A stretch of 7,845 nucleotides of DNA from Oscillospiraceae bacterium (GCA_902782805.1 CACZON010000137.1:1-7845); one strand, 5' to 3'. Shown: positions 1-6,197, counted from the first letter of the stretch. Numbers and translations are program-made. The notes: generated from the sequence alone by a model not told the origin.

Positions 1-149
1 ATAAAGCAGGTCTTTGCGCCGCCTGCCGTCAGATTGATCGTCTCCCTCGCGTCTACCGATGACTCCGCGCTGGAGGAGCCGGAGTTTCCGCATGCGCAAA
101 GCAGCAGAGCGATCAGCAGCGCAGCCAAAGCGGCAACCGATTTTTTCAT
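1..149 (-). CDS. Secreted lipoprotein, N-terminal part only
   Basis: The gene starts at an ATG at 149-147 and runs off the left edge, leaving 49 codons. The N-terminus is a clear lipoprotein signal peptide: Met-Lys-Lys, a hydrophobic Ala/Leu stretch at about residues 5-17, and a lipobox Leu-Cys-Ala-Cys in which Cys20 would be the lipidated residue. A Gly/Ser-rich linker (about 21-30) follows, as is usual for Gram-positive lipoproteins tethered to the outer face of the membrane. The start is supported by AAGGAAGG at 158-165, 8 bases upstream. The visible mature residues (about 30-49, including INLTAGGAKTCF) do not let me assign a family. A substrate-binding protein of a transporter is possible, given the upstream sugar genes on the same strand, but this is only inference. 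No promoter is visible just upstream. Confidence 0.8.
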   Translation of the reverse strand, partial: MKKSVAALAALLIALLLCACGNSGSSSAESSVDARETINLTAGGAKTCF

Positions 150-181
150 AGAAAATTCCTTCCTTTCGGAATGACTGAAAA

Positions 182-203
182 CGCCGCGCGCAACAGCGCG
201 GCG
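182..203 (-). other. GC-rich hairpin upstream of the lipoprotein gene
   Basis: Positions 182-189 and 196-203 form a perfect 8-bp inverted repeat made only of G and C, with a 6-base loop. Read on the minus strand it is followed by TTTTC, so it could act as a weak second terminator or attenuator. It sits between the stronger terminator at 214-243 and the lipoprotein start at 149. The structure is plain from the sequence; the role is inferred. Confidence 0.5.
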
Positions 204-209
204 CGTTTC

Positions 210-243
210 AAAAGAAGCTCCCCGAAACCGGGGAGCTTTTTTT
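210..243 (-). terminator. Intrinsic terminator after the DUF4867-like gene
   Basis: Positions 216-224 pair perfectly with 229-237 (AGCTCCCCG / CGGGGAGCT) around an AAAC loop. The stem is flanked by an A-rich run on the left and seven T on the right. For the minus-strand sugar operon the transcript would end in a TCTTTT tail, about 32 bases past the stop codon at 275. The flanking A and T runs mean it could also stop plus-strand transcription. Confidence 0.85.
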
Positions 244-274
244 GAGCGGTACGGAGAAACTGCTGCGGCAGGCG

Positions 275-904
275 TTACGGAAGAACGATATTCTCGCCTT
301 CGAGGCCTACCACGGCGCCCTGGGAAGCTTCTGCGGCGTCCGGATGGGCGATCAGCCATTTATTGCGGGCGAAGAGCATCTTGTCTTCGTCGTTTTTGAT
401 CTCGATCTCGGGCTTGTCGGTATTCGTGCCCTTGGGAAGAACGATCACAACACGGAAGCCCTCGGCCCCTTCGGGGCAGACCGGCGCGTAGTGCAGCGAG
501 GTGGCATACAGTTCTGCGGCATAGCCCTTCGGCAGCAGGAACGCTTCGACCTCGGAGGTTGAAAGCTTGCTCGCTTTGATCTTCTGCTGCGAAGCGAGCA
601 GGAGGATCACGTCGTTGGAGGCGATATCGATCTCGCTGTCGCGATGGTACTCAAGGCAGTTGAGCTTTTTGTTGAAGCCGTTGCAGCAGCCGATCTGAAC
701 GGGCATTCCGCCGTAGACGTTATCGGAGATCGTCTTTGCGATCGGGAGCGCTTCGAGCGCGTCGACGCCGGGGAAATAAAGGGTGGAATCCTTCGGGCAA
801 TCCGTTACTTCATCGAGCTTACAAAGCAGCTCGGTAAAATCGTAACCCTCAAGGATCTTTCCGTACTGGGCGAACTCGGGATCAAATACGCTTTTGATTT
901 TCAT
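275..904 (-). CDS. DUF4867-like protein, possible cupin-type sugar enzyme
   Basis: This is a complete 209-residue soluble protein with no signal peptide or membrane segment. From memory, its length and motifs (CCNGFNKKLNCLEYHRDSE at about 73-91, PKG at 125-127, ELYATSLHYAP at 131-141, NKWLIAHP at 181-188) match the DUF4867 family of Firmicutes, whose function is not established. The spacing of His87, Glu91, Glu131 and His138 around a PxG turn looks like a cupin-style metal site. That is inference, since the exact cupin motifs are not met. The start ATG at 904 is supported by AAAGGAGT at 913-920. The gene begins 18 bases after the xylB stop, so it is almost certainly co-transcribed with xylB from the promoter at 2478-2506, and it ends at the terminator at 210-243. 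A role in handling the same sugar as XylB (isomerase, mutarotase or accessory protein) is plausible but unproven. Confidence 0.75.
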   Translation of the reverse strand: MKIKSVFDPEFAQYGKILEGYDFTELLCKLDEVTDCPKDSTLYFPGVDALEALPIAKTISDNVYGGMPVQIGCCNGFNKKLNCLEYHRDSEIDIASNDVILLLASQQKIKASKLSTSEVEAFLLPKGYAAELYATSLHYAPVCPEGAEGFRVVIVLPKGTNTDKPEIEIKNDEDKMLFARNKWLIAHPDAAEASQGAVVGLEGENIVLP

Positions 905-922
905 GATCGAAAACTCCTTTCA

Positions 923-2437
923 TCAGAGGCTCTGCAGTTTTCTGAACTGCGGGGTCAGGGTGTGGTTGATGTCGTAATAAATCTCGTAGAATTCCTTATA
1001 GCGTTCTACGTTTTCGGCGATCGGAGCCTGCGGCTCGTTGAGGCCGATAAATCTGCGGCAGGCCTCGGGAACGCTCTCGAAAACGCCGGTGCCGACGCCC
1101 GCGAGGATCGCAACGCCGAGCGCAGGGCCTTCCTTATTCTGAACGGTCTGAACCGGCAGATCGTAGACGTCCGCCATCATCTGGCGCCAGATCTTGCTCG
1201 TTCCGCCGCCGCCGCAGGCGAGCATCGAGGTTGAAACAACGCCCATGCCGCGGAGGATATCGAGGAATTCGCGCTGCGAATAGATCACGCCTTCCAGAAC
1301 GGCGCGCAGCATATTGTACTTCGTATGGATCGCGGAGAGGCCGAAGAAGACGCCGCGGGCGTAGGGATCGTAGCGTTCGCCCATCAGATGCGGCAGATAG
1401 ATCAGGCGGTCTGCGCCGATCTCGATCTTTTCCGCTTCCTTGTCCATCAGGTAGTAGGGATCCACGCCCATGCCGACGGCCGTTTCCATCTCGGAGGTGA
1501 AGAAGTTATCGCGGAACCATTTGAGCGAGAGGCCGGAAGCAAGCGCGCAGCTCATCACCGTCCAGCAGCCGGGAACCGCGGAGCAGAAAGTATGAACTCT
1601 TCCCTCGGGATCGATCGTAACGGAATCGGAATGTGCGAACACAACGCCGGAGGTGCCGAGCGTCGTAAAGGCTTTGCCCTCTTCCACAACGCCCGTGCCG
1701 ACTGCCGCGGCAGCGTTGTCGCCGGCGCCGCCGACGACCGGCGTGCCCTCGGCAAGACCCGTCAGAGCGGCCGCCTGCGCGGTCACCTTGCCGGTGATAT
1801 CGGGGGATTCGTAAACTTTCGCGAGCAGGCTCTTGTCGATATCGAGCTTCTCGAGAACTTCGTCGCTCCAGCAGCGGTTCGGAACGTCGAGCAGCGACAT
1901 TCCGGAAGCGTCGGAAACTTCGGTTGCAAATTCGCCGGTCAGCATATAGCGGACGTAGTCCTTCGGCAGGAGGATATGGGCGCATTTTGCATAGATTTCA
2001 GGCTCGTTCTTGCGGACCCAGAGGATCTTCGGAGCGGTGAAGCCGGGCAGAACCGGGTTGGCCGTGATTTCGATCACACGCTTTTTGCCGATCAGCTCGG
2101 TGATCTCTTCGCATTCCTTATCGGTTCTCTGGTCGCACCAGATGATCGATCTGCGCAGGACGTTGCCGTCTTTGTCGAGCATCACGAGGCCGTGCATCTG
2201 GCCGGAAATGCCGATTCCGGCGATCTCTTTCGGATCGATCCCGGACGTTTCGATGACCTGCTTCGAGGTGCGCGCGGCGGCGTTCCACCAATCGAGCGGA
2301 TCCTGCTCCGCCCAGCCGTTCTTCGGCTGATAGAGCGGATACTCTTCGGAGGCCGAGGCGACGACCTGGCACTGATCGTTGAAAAGCACCGTTTTGGTCG
2401 CGGAGGTTCCGAGGTCGATACCAATCAGATATTTCAT
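923..2437 (-). CDS. xylB: Xylulokinase (FGGY-family sugar kinase)
   Basis: This cytoplasmic kinase of 504 residues phosphorylates D-xylulose to xylulose 5-phosphate using ATP, feeding the pentose phosphate pathway. The N-terminal FGGY domain opens with GIDLGTSATK (6-15), the phosphate-binding loop containing Asp8. GQMHG (79-83) matches the sugar-binding loop of xylulokinases, and WCDQRTDKE (100-108) is also typical. GGAGDNAAAAVGTG (236-249) carries the likely catalytic base Asp240. LGTSG (260-264) and ACGGGGTSKIWRQ (407-419) are the C-terminal ATP-binding elements. The length is close to the usual 480-500. The open frame extends upstream to 2563, but the ATG at 2437 is chosen because it gives the canonical N-terminus, has AGGTGGGA at 2445-2452, and lies just downstream of a good promoter. 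An earlier start would overlap that promoter. It is the first gene of a two-gene operon with the DUF4867-like gene. Exact sugar specificity within FGGY kinases cannot be proven from sequence alone. Confidence 0.93.
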   Translation of the reverse strand: MKYLIGIDLGTSATKTVLFNDQCQVVASASEEYPLYQPKNGWAEQDPLDWWNAAARTSKQVIETSGIDPKEIAGIGISGQMHGLVMLDKDGNVLRRSIIWCDQRTDKECEEITELIGKKRVIEITANPVLPGFTAPKILWVRKNEPEIYAKCAHILLPKDYVRYMLTGEFATEVSDASGMSLLDVPNRCWSDEVLEKLDIDKSLLAKVYESPDITGKVTAQAAALTGLAEGTPVVGGAGDNAAAAVGTGVVEEGKAFTTLGTSGVVFAHSDSVTIDPEGRVHTFCSAVPGCWTVMSCALASGLSLKWFRDNFFTSEMETAVGMGVDPYYLMDKEAEKIEIGADRLIYLPHLMGERYDPYARGVFFGLSAIHTKYNMLRAVLEGVIYSQREFLDILRGMGVVSTSMLACGGGGTSKIWRQMMADVYDLPVQTVQNKEGPALGVAILAGVGTGVFESVPEACRRFIGLNEPQAPIAENVERYKEFYEIYYDINHTLTPQFRKLQSL

Positions 2438-2444
2438 AAAATCA

Positions 2445-2452
2445 TCCCACCT
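2445..2452 (-). promoter_or_regulatory. Ribosome binding site that fixes the xylB start
   Basis: AGGTGGGA on the minus strand lies 7 bases before the ATG at 2437. Together with the promoter just upstream it rules out the longer in-frame reading that begins at 2563. Confidence 0.75.
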
Positions 2453-2477
2453 GTTTTCATTATTTTTGTTTAATTGT

Positions 2478-2506
2478 ATTGTAGCACAATCGTGTGCTTT
2501 TTTCAA
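2478..2506 (-). promoter_or_regulatory. Sigma-A promoter of xylB
   Basis: On the minus strand TTGAAA (2501-2506) and TACAAT (2478-2483) are separated by exactly 17 bases, a near-consensus housekeeping promoter. Transcription would start near 2471, giving a leader of roughly 34 bases before the xylB ATG. The surrounding 2450-2480 stretch is AT-rich, in contrast to the GC-rich flanks. Confidence 0.85.
2483..2498 (-). promoter_or_regulatory. Candidate operator inside the xylB promoter spacer
   Basis: The 16 bases AGCACACGATTGTGCT consist of perfect 6-bp inverted arms (AGCACA / TGTGCT) around CGAT. They fill nearly the whole spacer and touch the first base of the -10 box. A protein bound here would block RNA polymerase, the usual arrangement for a sugar-responsive repressor. 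No regulator gene is present in the window, so the binding protein is unknown. It does not match the catabolite repression (cre) consensus as I know it. Confidence 0.6.
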
Positions 2507-2552
2507 CCGGGAAAAGCGTGCGCCCCGCCGGAAATAAAGGCGAAACGCGAAA

Positions 2553-2765
2553 CGGAAAAGCATACGGTGAGCGAAATGCTTCCTCTTCCGGATCCGCCCG
2601 TTTCAACGGCGCGGTACGCGAAACAAAAACCGATCCGGGGAAGCTAAGTGTTTTTTCTTTCGCCCTGCTTATTGCGAAGGCGCGGTACGCGAAATAAAAA
2701 ACCTTCCGGGAAGCGAAATGCTTCCTCTTCCGGATCCGCCCGTTTCAACGGCGCGGTACGCGAAC
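2553..2765. repeat. Tandem array of three 71-bp intergenic units
   Basis: The motif GGCGCGGTACGCGAA starts at 2608, 2679 and 2750, an exact 71-bp period. The first and third units share an identical 53-bp block (2570-2622 and 2712-2764). The middle unit keeps the shared end and part of the rest but has diverged. A shorter echo of the unit end lies at about 2538-2552. Each full unit contains several short palindromes: CGGATCCG, CCGTTTCAACGG and CGCG-GTA-CGCG. The 71-bp period is not a multiple of three, so translations of the copies fall in different frames, which argues against coding. The array fills the gap between the glmS stop and the xylB promoter. It resembles a REP- or MITE-like intergenic element or a duplicated terminator; whether it recurs elsewhere in the genome is unknown. 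Confidence 0.85.
2695..2725 (-). terminator. Possible terminator after glmS, inside the repeat array
   Basis: On the minus strand, 2720-2725 and 2709-2714 form a GGAAGC / GCTTCC stem with a 5-base loop. It is followed by CGGAAGG and then six T (2696-2701) and a further ATTT. An outer CCG/CGG pairing could extend the stem across a bulge. The gap between the stem and the T run makes this weaker than a classic terminator. No better terminator for the glnA-glmS transcript is seen. Confidence 0.45.
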
Positions 2766-2770
2766 CGAAA

Positions 2771-4597
2771 TTATTCGACCGTAACGGATTTCGCGAGGTT
2801 CCGGGGCTTGTCGATATCGCAGCCCTTCATCGCGGCGATATAGTAGGCGAACAGCTGGAGCGGAATGATCGCGAGCGAAGGCAGGAACATCGTCGGCGCC
2901 TGAGGGATCTCAAGCGCAAAATCCGCTTTTGAGCTCTCTGCCCCGCCTCCCTTTGTGAAGAGTCCCAGAACGGTCGCGCCCCGGGTCTTTACCTCGAGGA
3001 TGTTGTTGCGCATCTTTTCAAAGAGCCGCGCGTAGGTCGAAAGCGCAACGACGAGCGTTCCGTCTTCGATCAGGGAGATCGTTCCGTGCTTGAGCTCTCC
3101 GGCAGCGTAGGCCTCGGAATGGATATAGGAGATCTCCTTTAATTTGAGCGAGCCCTCAAGGCTCATTGCGTAATCGAGATTGCGGCCGATAAAGAAGATA
3201 TTCTTCGCGTTGAAGCACTGCGAGGCGATATACTGAACCGCGTCCTTCTTCTCGAGCGCCTCGGCGATCTTCCCGGGCAGCGCTTCGAGCCCGGCGATGA
3301 GCACCGCGTATTCTTCGGGGGTCAGCTTCCCGAGCAGATCGGCAAAATAGATCGCCAAAAGATCGATCACGGCGAGCTGGGTGCTGTAGGCCTTCGTCGT
3401 TGCAACGGCGATCTCCGGCCCCGCCCAGGTATAGATCACGTCGTCCGCTTCGAGCGCGATCGCGCTGCCAACGACGTTGACGATCGAGAGCGTCCGCGCG
3501 CCGCGGCGCTTTGCCTCGCGCATCGCTTCCAGCGTATCGAGCGTCTCGCCGGACTGGCTGATGATGATCGCGAGCGTTTTGTCGCTGACGATCGGGTTTT
3601 CATAGCGGAATTCCGAGGCGATCGTCACCTCGGTCGGGACGCGGAGCATCTCTTCGAAAATGTATTTCGCGATCATACCGACGTGGTAGGCCGAGCCGCA
3701 GGCGAGAATACAGATCCGATCGAGGTTCACAAGCTCCTCGCGGGTAAATTTCAGTTCGTCCAAAACGATGCGGCCGTCCCGGATGCGCGGAGAGATCGTA
3801 TCGGCGACCGCCTTGGGCTGCTCGAGGATCTCCTTGAACATAAAATGCGGATAGCCGCCCTTTTCCGCAGCGGAAACGTCCCAGGTGATATGCTCGGTCT
3901 TCTTTTTGATCGGCTCGAAATCGAGGCCGAAGACCTCGACGGAATCGGCGCGAAGCCGCGCGATCTCAAGATCCGAAAGCCGGATTACCTCGCGCGTTTT
4001 CGAGAGCAGCGCCGGGATATCGGAGGCGATGAAGTTCTCCCCCTGCCCCACGCCGATGATCAGCGGATTATCCTTGCGCGCGGCGTAAAGCGTGTTCGGA
4101 TCGTCGCGGCAGAGGATCCCGAGCGCGTAGGAGCCGGTAACGCGGGCGAGCGTTTTGCCGATCGCCTCGAAGATATTTCCGGTATAGTAGTATTCGAGCA
4201 GCTGCGCGATCACTTCGGTATCCGTTTCCGAAACGAAGGAAACGCCGCGTTGTGAGAGAAATTCCCGCAGCTCGAGGTAGTTTTCGATGATGCCGTTGTG
4301 GACAACGGCGAATTTTCCGAGCTCGCTCGTCTGGGGATGGGAGTTGATATCGCTCGGCGCGCCGTGGGTCGCCCAGCGGGTATGACCGATGCCGAGATTT
4401 CCGTGGAAATCCGCGCCGCCGTGCGTCAGATCCACCAGGTTCTGCAGGCGTCCTTTCGCTTTCGCTACGCGGATGTTCCCGCCCTCAAAAACGGCGATTC
4501 CCGCGGAGTCGTAGCCGCGGTATTCGAGCTTCGTAAGTCCGTAAAGAAGCCAGGGCGCCGCTTCCTCAGCGCCGATATAGCCGACGATTCCACACAT
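2771..4597 (-). CDS. glmS: Glutamine-fructose-6-phosphate aminotransferase (isomerizing)
   Basis: This 608-residue cytoplasmic enzyme converts fructose 6-phosphate and glutamine into glucosamine 6-phosphate and glutamate, the entry step to UDP-GlcNAc and peptidoglycan. Residues 1 to about 225 are a class II glutamine amidotransferase domain: Cys2 is the nucleophile after Met removal, with HTRWATHG (72-79), HNG (100-102) and SETDTE (123-128). Two SIS sugar-isomerase domains follow (about 290-420 and 455-590), with CGSAYH (300-305), SQSGETLDT (347-355), ATTKAYSTQ (399-407) and a KLKEISYIHSEAYAAGELKHG block (485-505). The C-terminal tail RNLAKSVTVE carries the conserved catalytic lysine Lys603. 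Length and all key residues are intact. The start at 4597 has AAAGGAT upstream at suitable spacing. It lies 42 bases after the glnA stop with no terminator or promoter seen between, so it is probably co-transcribed with glnA. The short leader leaves no room for a glmS ribozyme. Confidence 0.97.
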   Translation of the reverse strand: MCGIVGYIGAEEAAPWLLYGLTKLEYRGYDSAGIAVFEGGNIRVAKAKGRLQNLVDLTHGGADFHGNLGIGHTRWATHGAPSDINSHPQTSELGKFAVVHNGIIENYLELREFLSQRGVSFVSETDTEVIAQLLEYYYTGNIFEAIGKTLARVTGSYALGILCRDDPNTLYAARKDNPLIIGVGQGENFIASDIPALLSKTREVIRLSDLEIARLRADSVEVFGLDFEPIKKKTEHITWDVSAAEKGGYPHFMFKEILEQPKAVADTISPRIRDGRIVLDELKFTREELVNLDRICILACGSAYHVGMIAKYIFEEMLRVPTEVTIASEFRYENPIVSDKTLAIIISQSGETLDTLEAMREAKRRGARTLSIVNVVGSAIALEADDVIYTWAGPEIAVATTKAYSTQLAVIDLLAIYFADLLGKLTPEEYAVLIAGLEALPGKIAEALEKKDAVQYIASQCFNAKNIFFIGRNLDYAMSLEGSLKLKEISYIHSEAYAAGELKHGTISLIEDGTLVVALSTYARLFEKMRNNILEVKTRGATVLGLFTKGGGAESSKADFALEIPQAPTMFLPSLAIIPLQLFAYYIAAMKGCDIDKPRNLAKSVTVE

Positions 4598-4639
4598 AGA
4601 ATAAGATCCTTTCCAAAATCAAAAGCAGCGTCTGAACGA

Positions 4640-5971
4640 TCAGTATTTGCCGAGATATTCGTTCGTCTCCCACTGCGTCACCGTCGTTGAGAAACGCTTC
4701 CATTCGTCTTCTTTCGCCTCAACGTATTTGTTGTAGACGTGGTCGCCGAGCACGCGCCTGACGAACGGATCGCGCTTCATCTCGCCCACGGCGGCCTGGA
4801 GGCTGTCCGGGAGGCTTTCGATCCCGAGCTGATCGAGCTCCTTCTTTGAAAGATCGTAGATGTTCGTCTGAACCGGCGCCGGCGGCGCGAGCGTTTCGCG
4901 GATGCCCTCGAGCCCCGCGGAAAGCAGGAGCGCAAAGGTCAGATACGGATTGCAGGAGGGGTCGGGGTTCCTCAGCTCGATGCGCGTGCCGTTGCCCCGC
5001 GCGGTCGGAACGCGGATCAGAGCGCTGCGGTTGGCGGAGGTCCAGGCGATGTAGCAGGGCGCTTCAAAGCCCGGAACAAGGCGTTTATAGGAATTGACGA
5101 GCGGGTTGGTCAGCGCGCAGATGCCCTTGATATGGCGCATTACGCCGGCGATGAAGCTGTGGGCGATCGCGGAAAGTCCGTCCTTCGATTCGGGATCGCA
5201 GAAGGCGTTTTTGCCGTCTTTCATCAGCGACATATTGATATGCATGCCGCTGCCCGCGATGCCGAAGATCGGCTTGGGCATAAAGGTTGCGGACATGCCG
5301 TGGGAGAAGGCGATCGATTTGACCGCCATCTTGAAGGTAACGATATTGTCGGCGGAATGAAGCGCCTCGCTGTATTTGAAATCGATCTCATGCTGCGCGG
5401 TCGCACATTCGTGGTGGCTCGCTTCGATCTCAAAGCCCATCTCTTCGAGGTTGAGGCAGATATCGCGGCGAACGCTCTCGCCTACGTCGACAGGTCCGAG
5501 GTCGAAGTATCCGGCCGTATCGTAGGTCTGCGTCGTCGGATGGCCGTATTCGTCGTTGTTGAAGAGGAAGAATTCGCATTCCGGGCCGACGTTGAAGGTA
5601 AAGCCCATTTCCTGCGCCTCGGCGAGCGAACGCTTCAGGATATAGCGCGGGTCGCCCTCGAACGGGGCGCCGTCCGGCTTGAAGACGTCGCAGATGATGC
5701 GGGCGATGCCGCCGCGGTGTTTATGCCAGGGATAGAGGACGAACGTATCGAGATCGGGATGCAGATACATATCCGATTCGTCGATGCGCACGAAGCCCTC
5801 GATCGAGGAACCGTCGAACATACACTGGTTTTGGAGCGCCCGTTCCAGCTGGCTCACCGTAATCGCAACGTTTTTCGGCGTTCCGAAAATATCCGTAAAC
5901 TGCAGGCGGATAAAGCGGACGTCCTTTTCTTTTACGATTTCCATGATTTTTTCTTTTGTGTAAGCGCTCAT
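4640..5971 (-). CDS. glnA: Glutamine synthetase, type I (alpha subclass)
   Basis: This 443-residue cytoplasmic dodecamer subunit makes glutamine from glutamate, ammonium and ATP. The N-terminal beta-grasp domain (about 15-100) is followed by the catalytic domain. FDGSSIEGF (52-60) is the family signature. Metal ligands are visible at Glu131 and Glu133 (GPECEFF), Glu188 (HHECA), Glu195 (QHEIDF), His244 (SGMHINMS) and Glu332. Glu303 in VPGFEAP is the active-site flap glutamate and Arg334 lies in ELRNPDP. The length, close to 444 residues as in Bacillus subtilis, and the presence of Arg62 in GFVRIDESD point to the GSI-alpha type, which is feedback-inhibited by glutamine rather than controlled by adenylylation. 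The start at 5971 has GGAGGG at 5980-5985 and a promoter at 6007-6035. glmS follows 42 bases downstream, and gdhA is divergent. No glnR gene lies next to it, and I see no GlnR/TnrA-type TGTNA-N7-TNACA box in the upstream region. Confidence 0.97.
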   Translation of the reverse strand: MSAYTKEKIMEIVKEKDVRFIRLQFTDIFGTPKNVAITVSQLERALQNQCMFDGSSIEGFVRIDESDMYLHPDLDTFVLYPWHKHRGGIARIICDVFKPDGAPFEGDPRYILKRSLAEAQEMGFTFNVGPECEFFLFNNDEYGHPTTQTYDTAGYFDLGPVDVGESVRRDICLNLEEMGFEIEASHHECATAQHEIDFKYSEALHSADNIVTFKMAVKSIAFSHGMSATFMPKPIFGIAGSGMHINMSLMKDGKNAFCDPESKDGLSAIAHSFIAGVMRHIKGICALTNPLVNSYKRLVPGFEAPCYIAWTSANRSALIRVPTARGNGTRIELRNPDPSCNPYLTFALLLSAGLEGIRETLAPPAPVQTNIYDLSKKELDQLGIESLPDSLQAAVGEMKRDPFVRRVLGDHVYNKYVEAKEDEWKRFSTTVTQWETNEYLGKY

Positions 5972-6002
5972 GATTTATGCCCTCCAAAACAGAAATAATC
6001 AA

Positions 6003-6015
6003 GAATATTGTATTC
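6003..6015. promoter_or_regulatory. Small inverted repeat over the glnA -10 box
   Basis: GAATATTGTATTC has 5-bp inverted arms around a 3-base centre and covers the glnA -10 element. It could be a repressor half-site pair or chance in an AT-rich promoter. No known regulator consensus is recognised. Confidence 0.3.
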
Positions 6016-6035
6016 GAAATCGAAAGCGCTGTCAA
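6007..6035 (-). promoter_or_regulatory. Sigma-A promoter of glnA-glmS
   Basis: On the minus strand TTGACA (6030-6035, perfect -35 consensus) and TACAAT (6007-6012) are exactly 17 bases apart. The start of transcription would be near 6000, leaving a leader of only about 30 bases to the glnA ATG. That is too short for a riboswitch or T-box. Confidence 0.88.
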
Positions 6036-6038
6036 TAT

Positions 6039-6068
6039 CGCTTCTCAAAATCTCTCAAGCCGGAAGCG
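6039..6068. promoter_or_regulatory. Short repeats between the divergent glnA and gdhA promoters
   Basis: The direct repeat TCTCAA occurs at 6043-6048 and 6053-6058, one helical turn apart. The pair is bracketed by an inverted pair CGCTTC (6039-6044) and GAAGCG (6063-6068). All of it lies between the two -35 boxes, where a shared regulator of both nitrogen genes could bind. The repeats are short, so chance is not excluded. Confidence 0.3.
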
Positions 6069-6095
6069 TTTCTTATGAAAAAAATTGATACGCTC

Positions 6096-6124
6096 TTGCA
6101 ATCATTATTTGTTTGTAATATAAT
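6096..6124 (+). promoter_or_regulatory. Sigma-A promoter of gdhA
   Basis: TTGCAA (6096-6101) and a perfect TATAAT (6119-6124) are separated by 17 bases. Transcription would start near 6131, giving a leader of about 67 bases that contains the hairpin at 6145-6165 and the ribosome binding site. The region is strongly AT-rich compared with the coding sequence. Confidence 0.87.
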
Positions 6125-6144
6125 ATCTATCGAATTTTTTAATA

Positions 6145-6165
6145 CTCTCCCCCGATTCGGGAGAG
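6145..6165 (+). promoter_or_regulatory. Hairpin in the gdhA mRNA leader
   Basis: CTCTCCC (6145-6151) and GGGAGAG (6159-6165) pair perfectly around a 7-base loop, within the predicted 5' leader of gdhA. No T run follows, so it is not an ordinary terminator. Its pyrimidine arm (6145-6151) could in principle pair with the purine-rich AAAGGAGG at 6182-6189, but in the hairpin it is sequestered. It may affect mRNA stability or access to the ribosome binding site; the role is inferred. Confidence 0.5.
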
Positions 6166-6181
6166 CTGAATTCCTCAATCT

Positions 6182-6189
6182 AAAGGAGG
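6182..6189 (+). promoter_or_regulatory. Ribosome binding site that fixes the gdhA start
   Basis: AAAGGAGG lies 8 bases before the ATG at 6198. The reading frame is open back to 5970, but upstream in-frame ATGs at 5970 and 6075 precede or overlap the promoter and lack such a site, so 6198 is the true start. Confidence 0.9.
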
Positions 6190-6197
6190 CAGGCAAA

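Noticed and set aside
1325..2473. Long plus-strand open frame opposite xylB
   Set aside because: It mirrors the codon structure of a GC-rich gene on the other strand, has no recognisable domain or ribosome binding site, and runs over the xylB promoter.
2438..2563. 42-residue extension of xylB
   Set aside because: It overlaps the -35/-10 promoter and adds a basic, non-homologous segment before the canonical N-terminus.
2553..2765. CRISPR array
   Set aside because: The units are directly tandem at 71 bp with no unique spacers, the middle unit is degenerate, and no cas gene is present.
2494..2932. Two small plus-strand open frames sharing the peptide NASSSGSARFNGAVRE
   Set aside because: The shared peptide is only the translation of the 53-bp repeat. 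The copies are 142 bases apart and lie in different frames, and the second frame runs into glmS antisense.
5132..5998. Long plus-strand open frame opposite glnA
   Set aside because: The opposite strand is an unmistakable glutamine synthetase; this frame is low-complexity and has no family features.
5970..6197. N-terminal extension of gdhA by 76 residues
   Set aside because: It would start before or overlap the gdhA promoter, lacks a ribosome binding site, and is not part of the known GDH fold; the ATG at 6198 has AAAGGAGG upstream.
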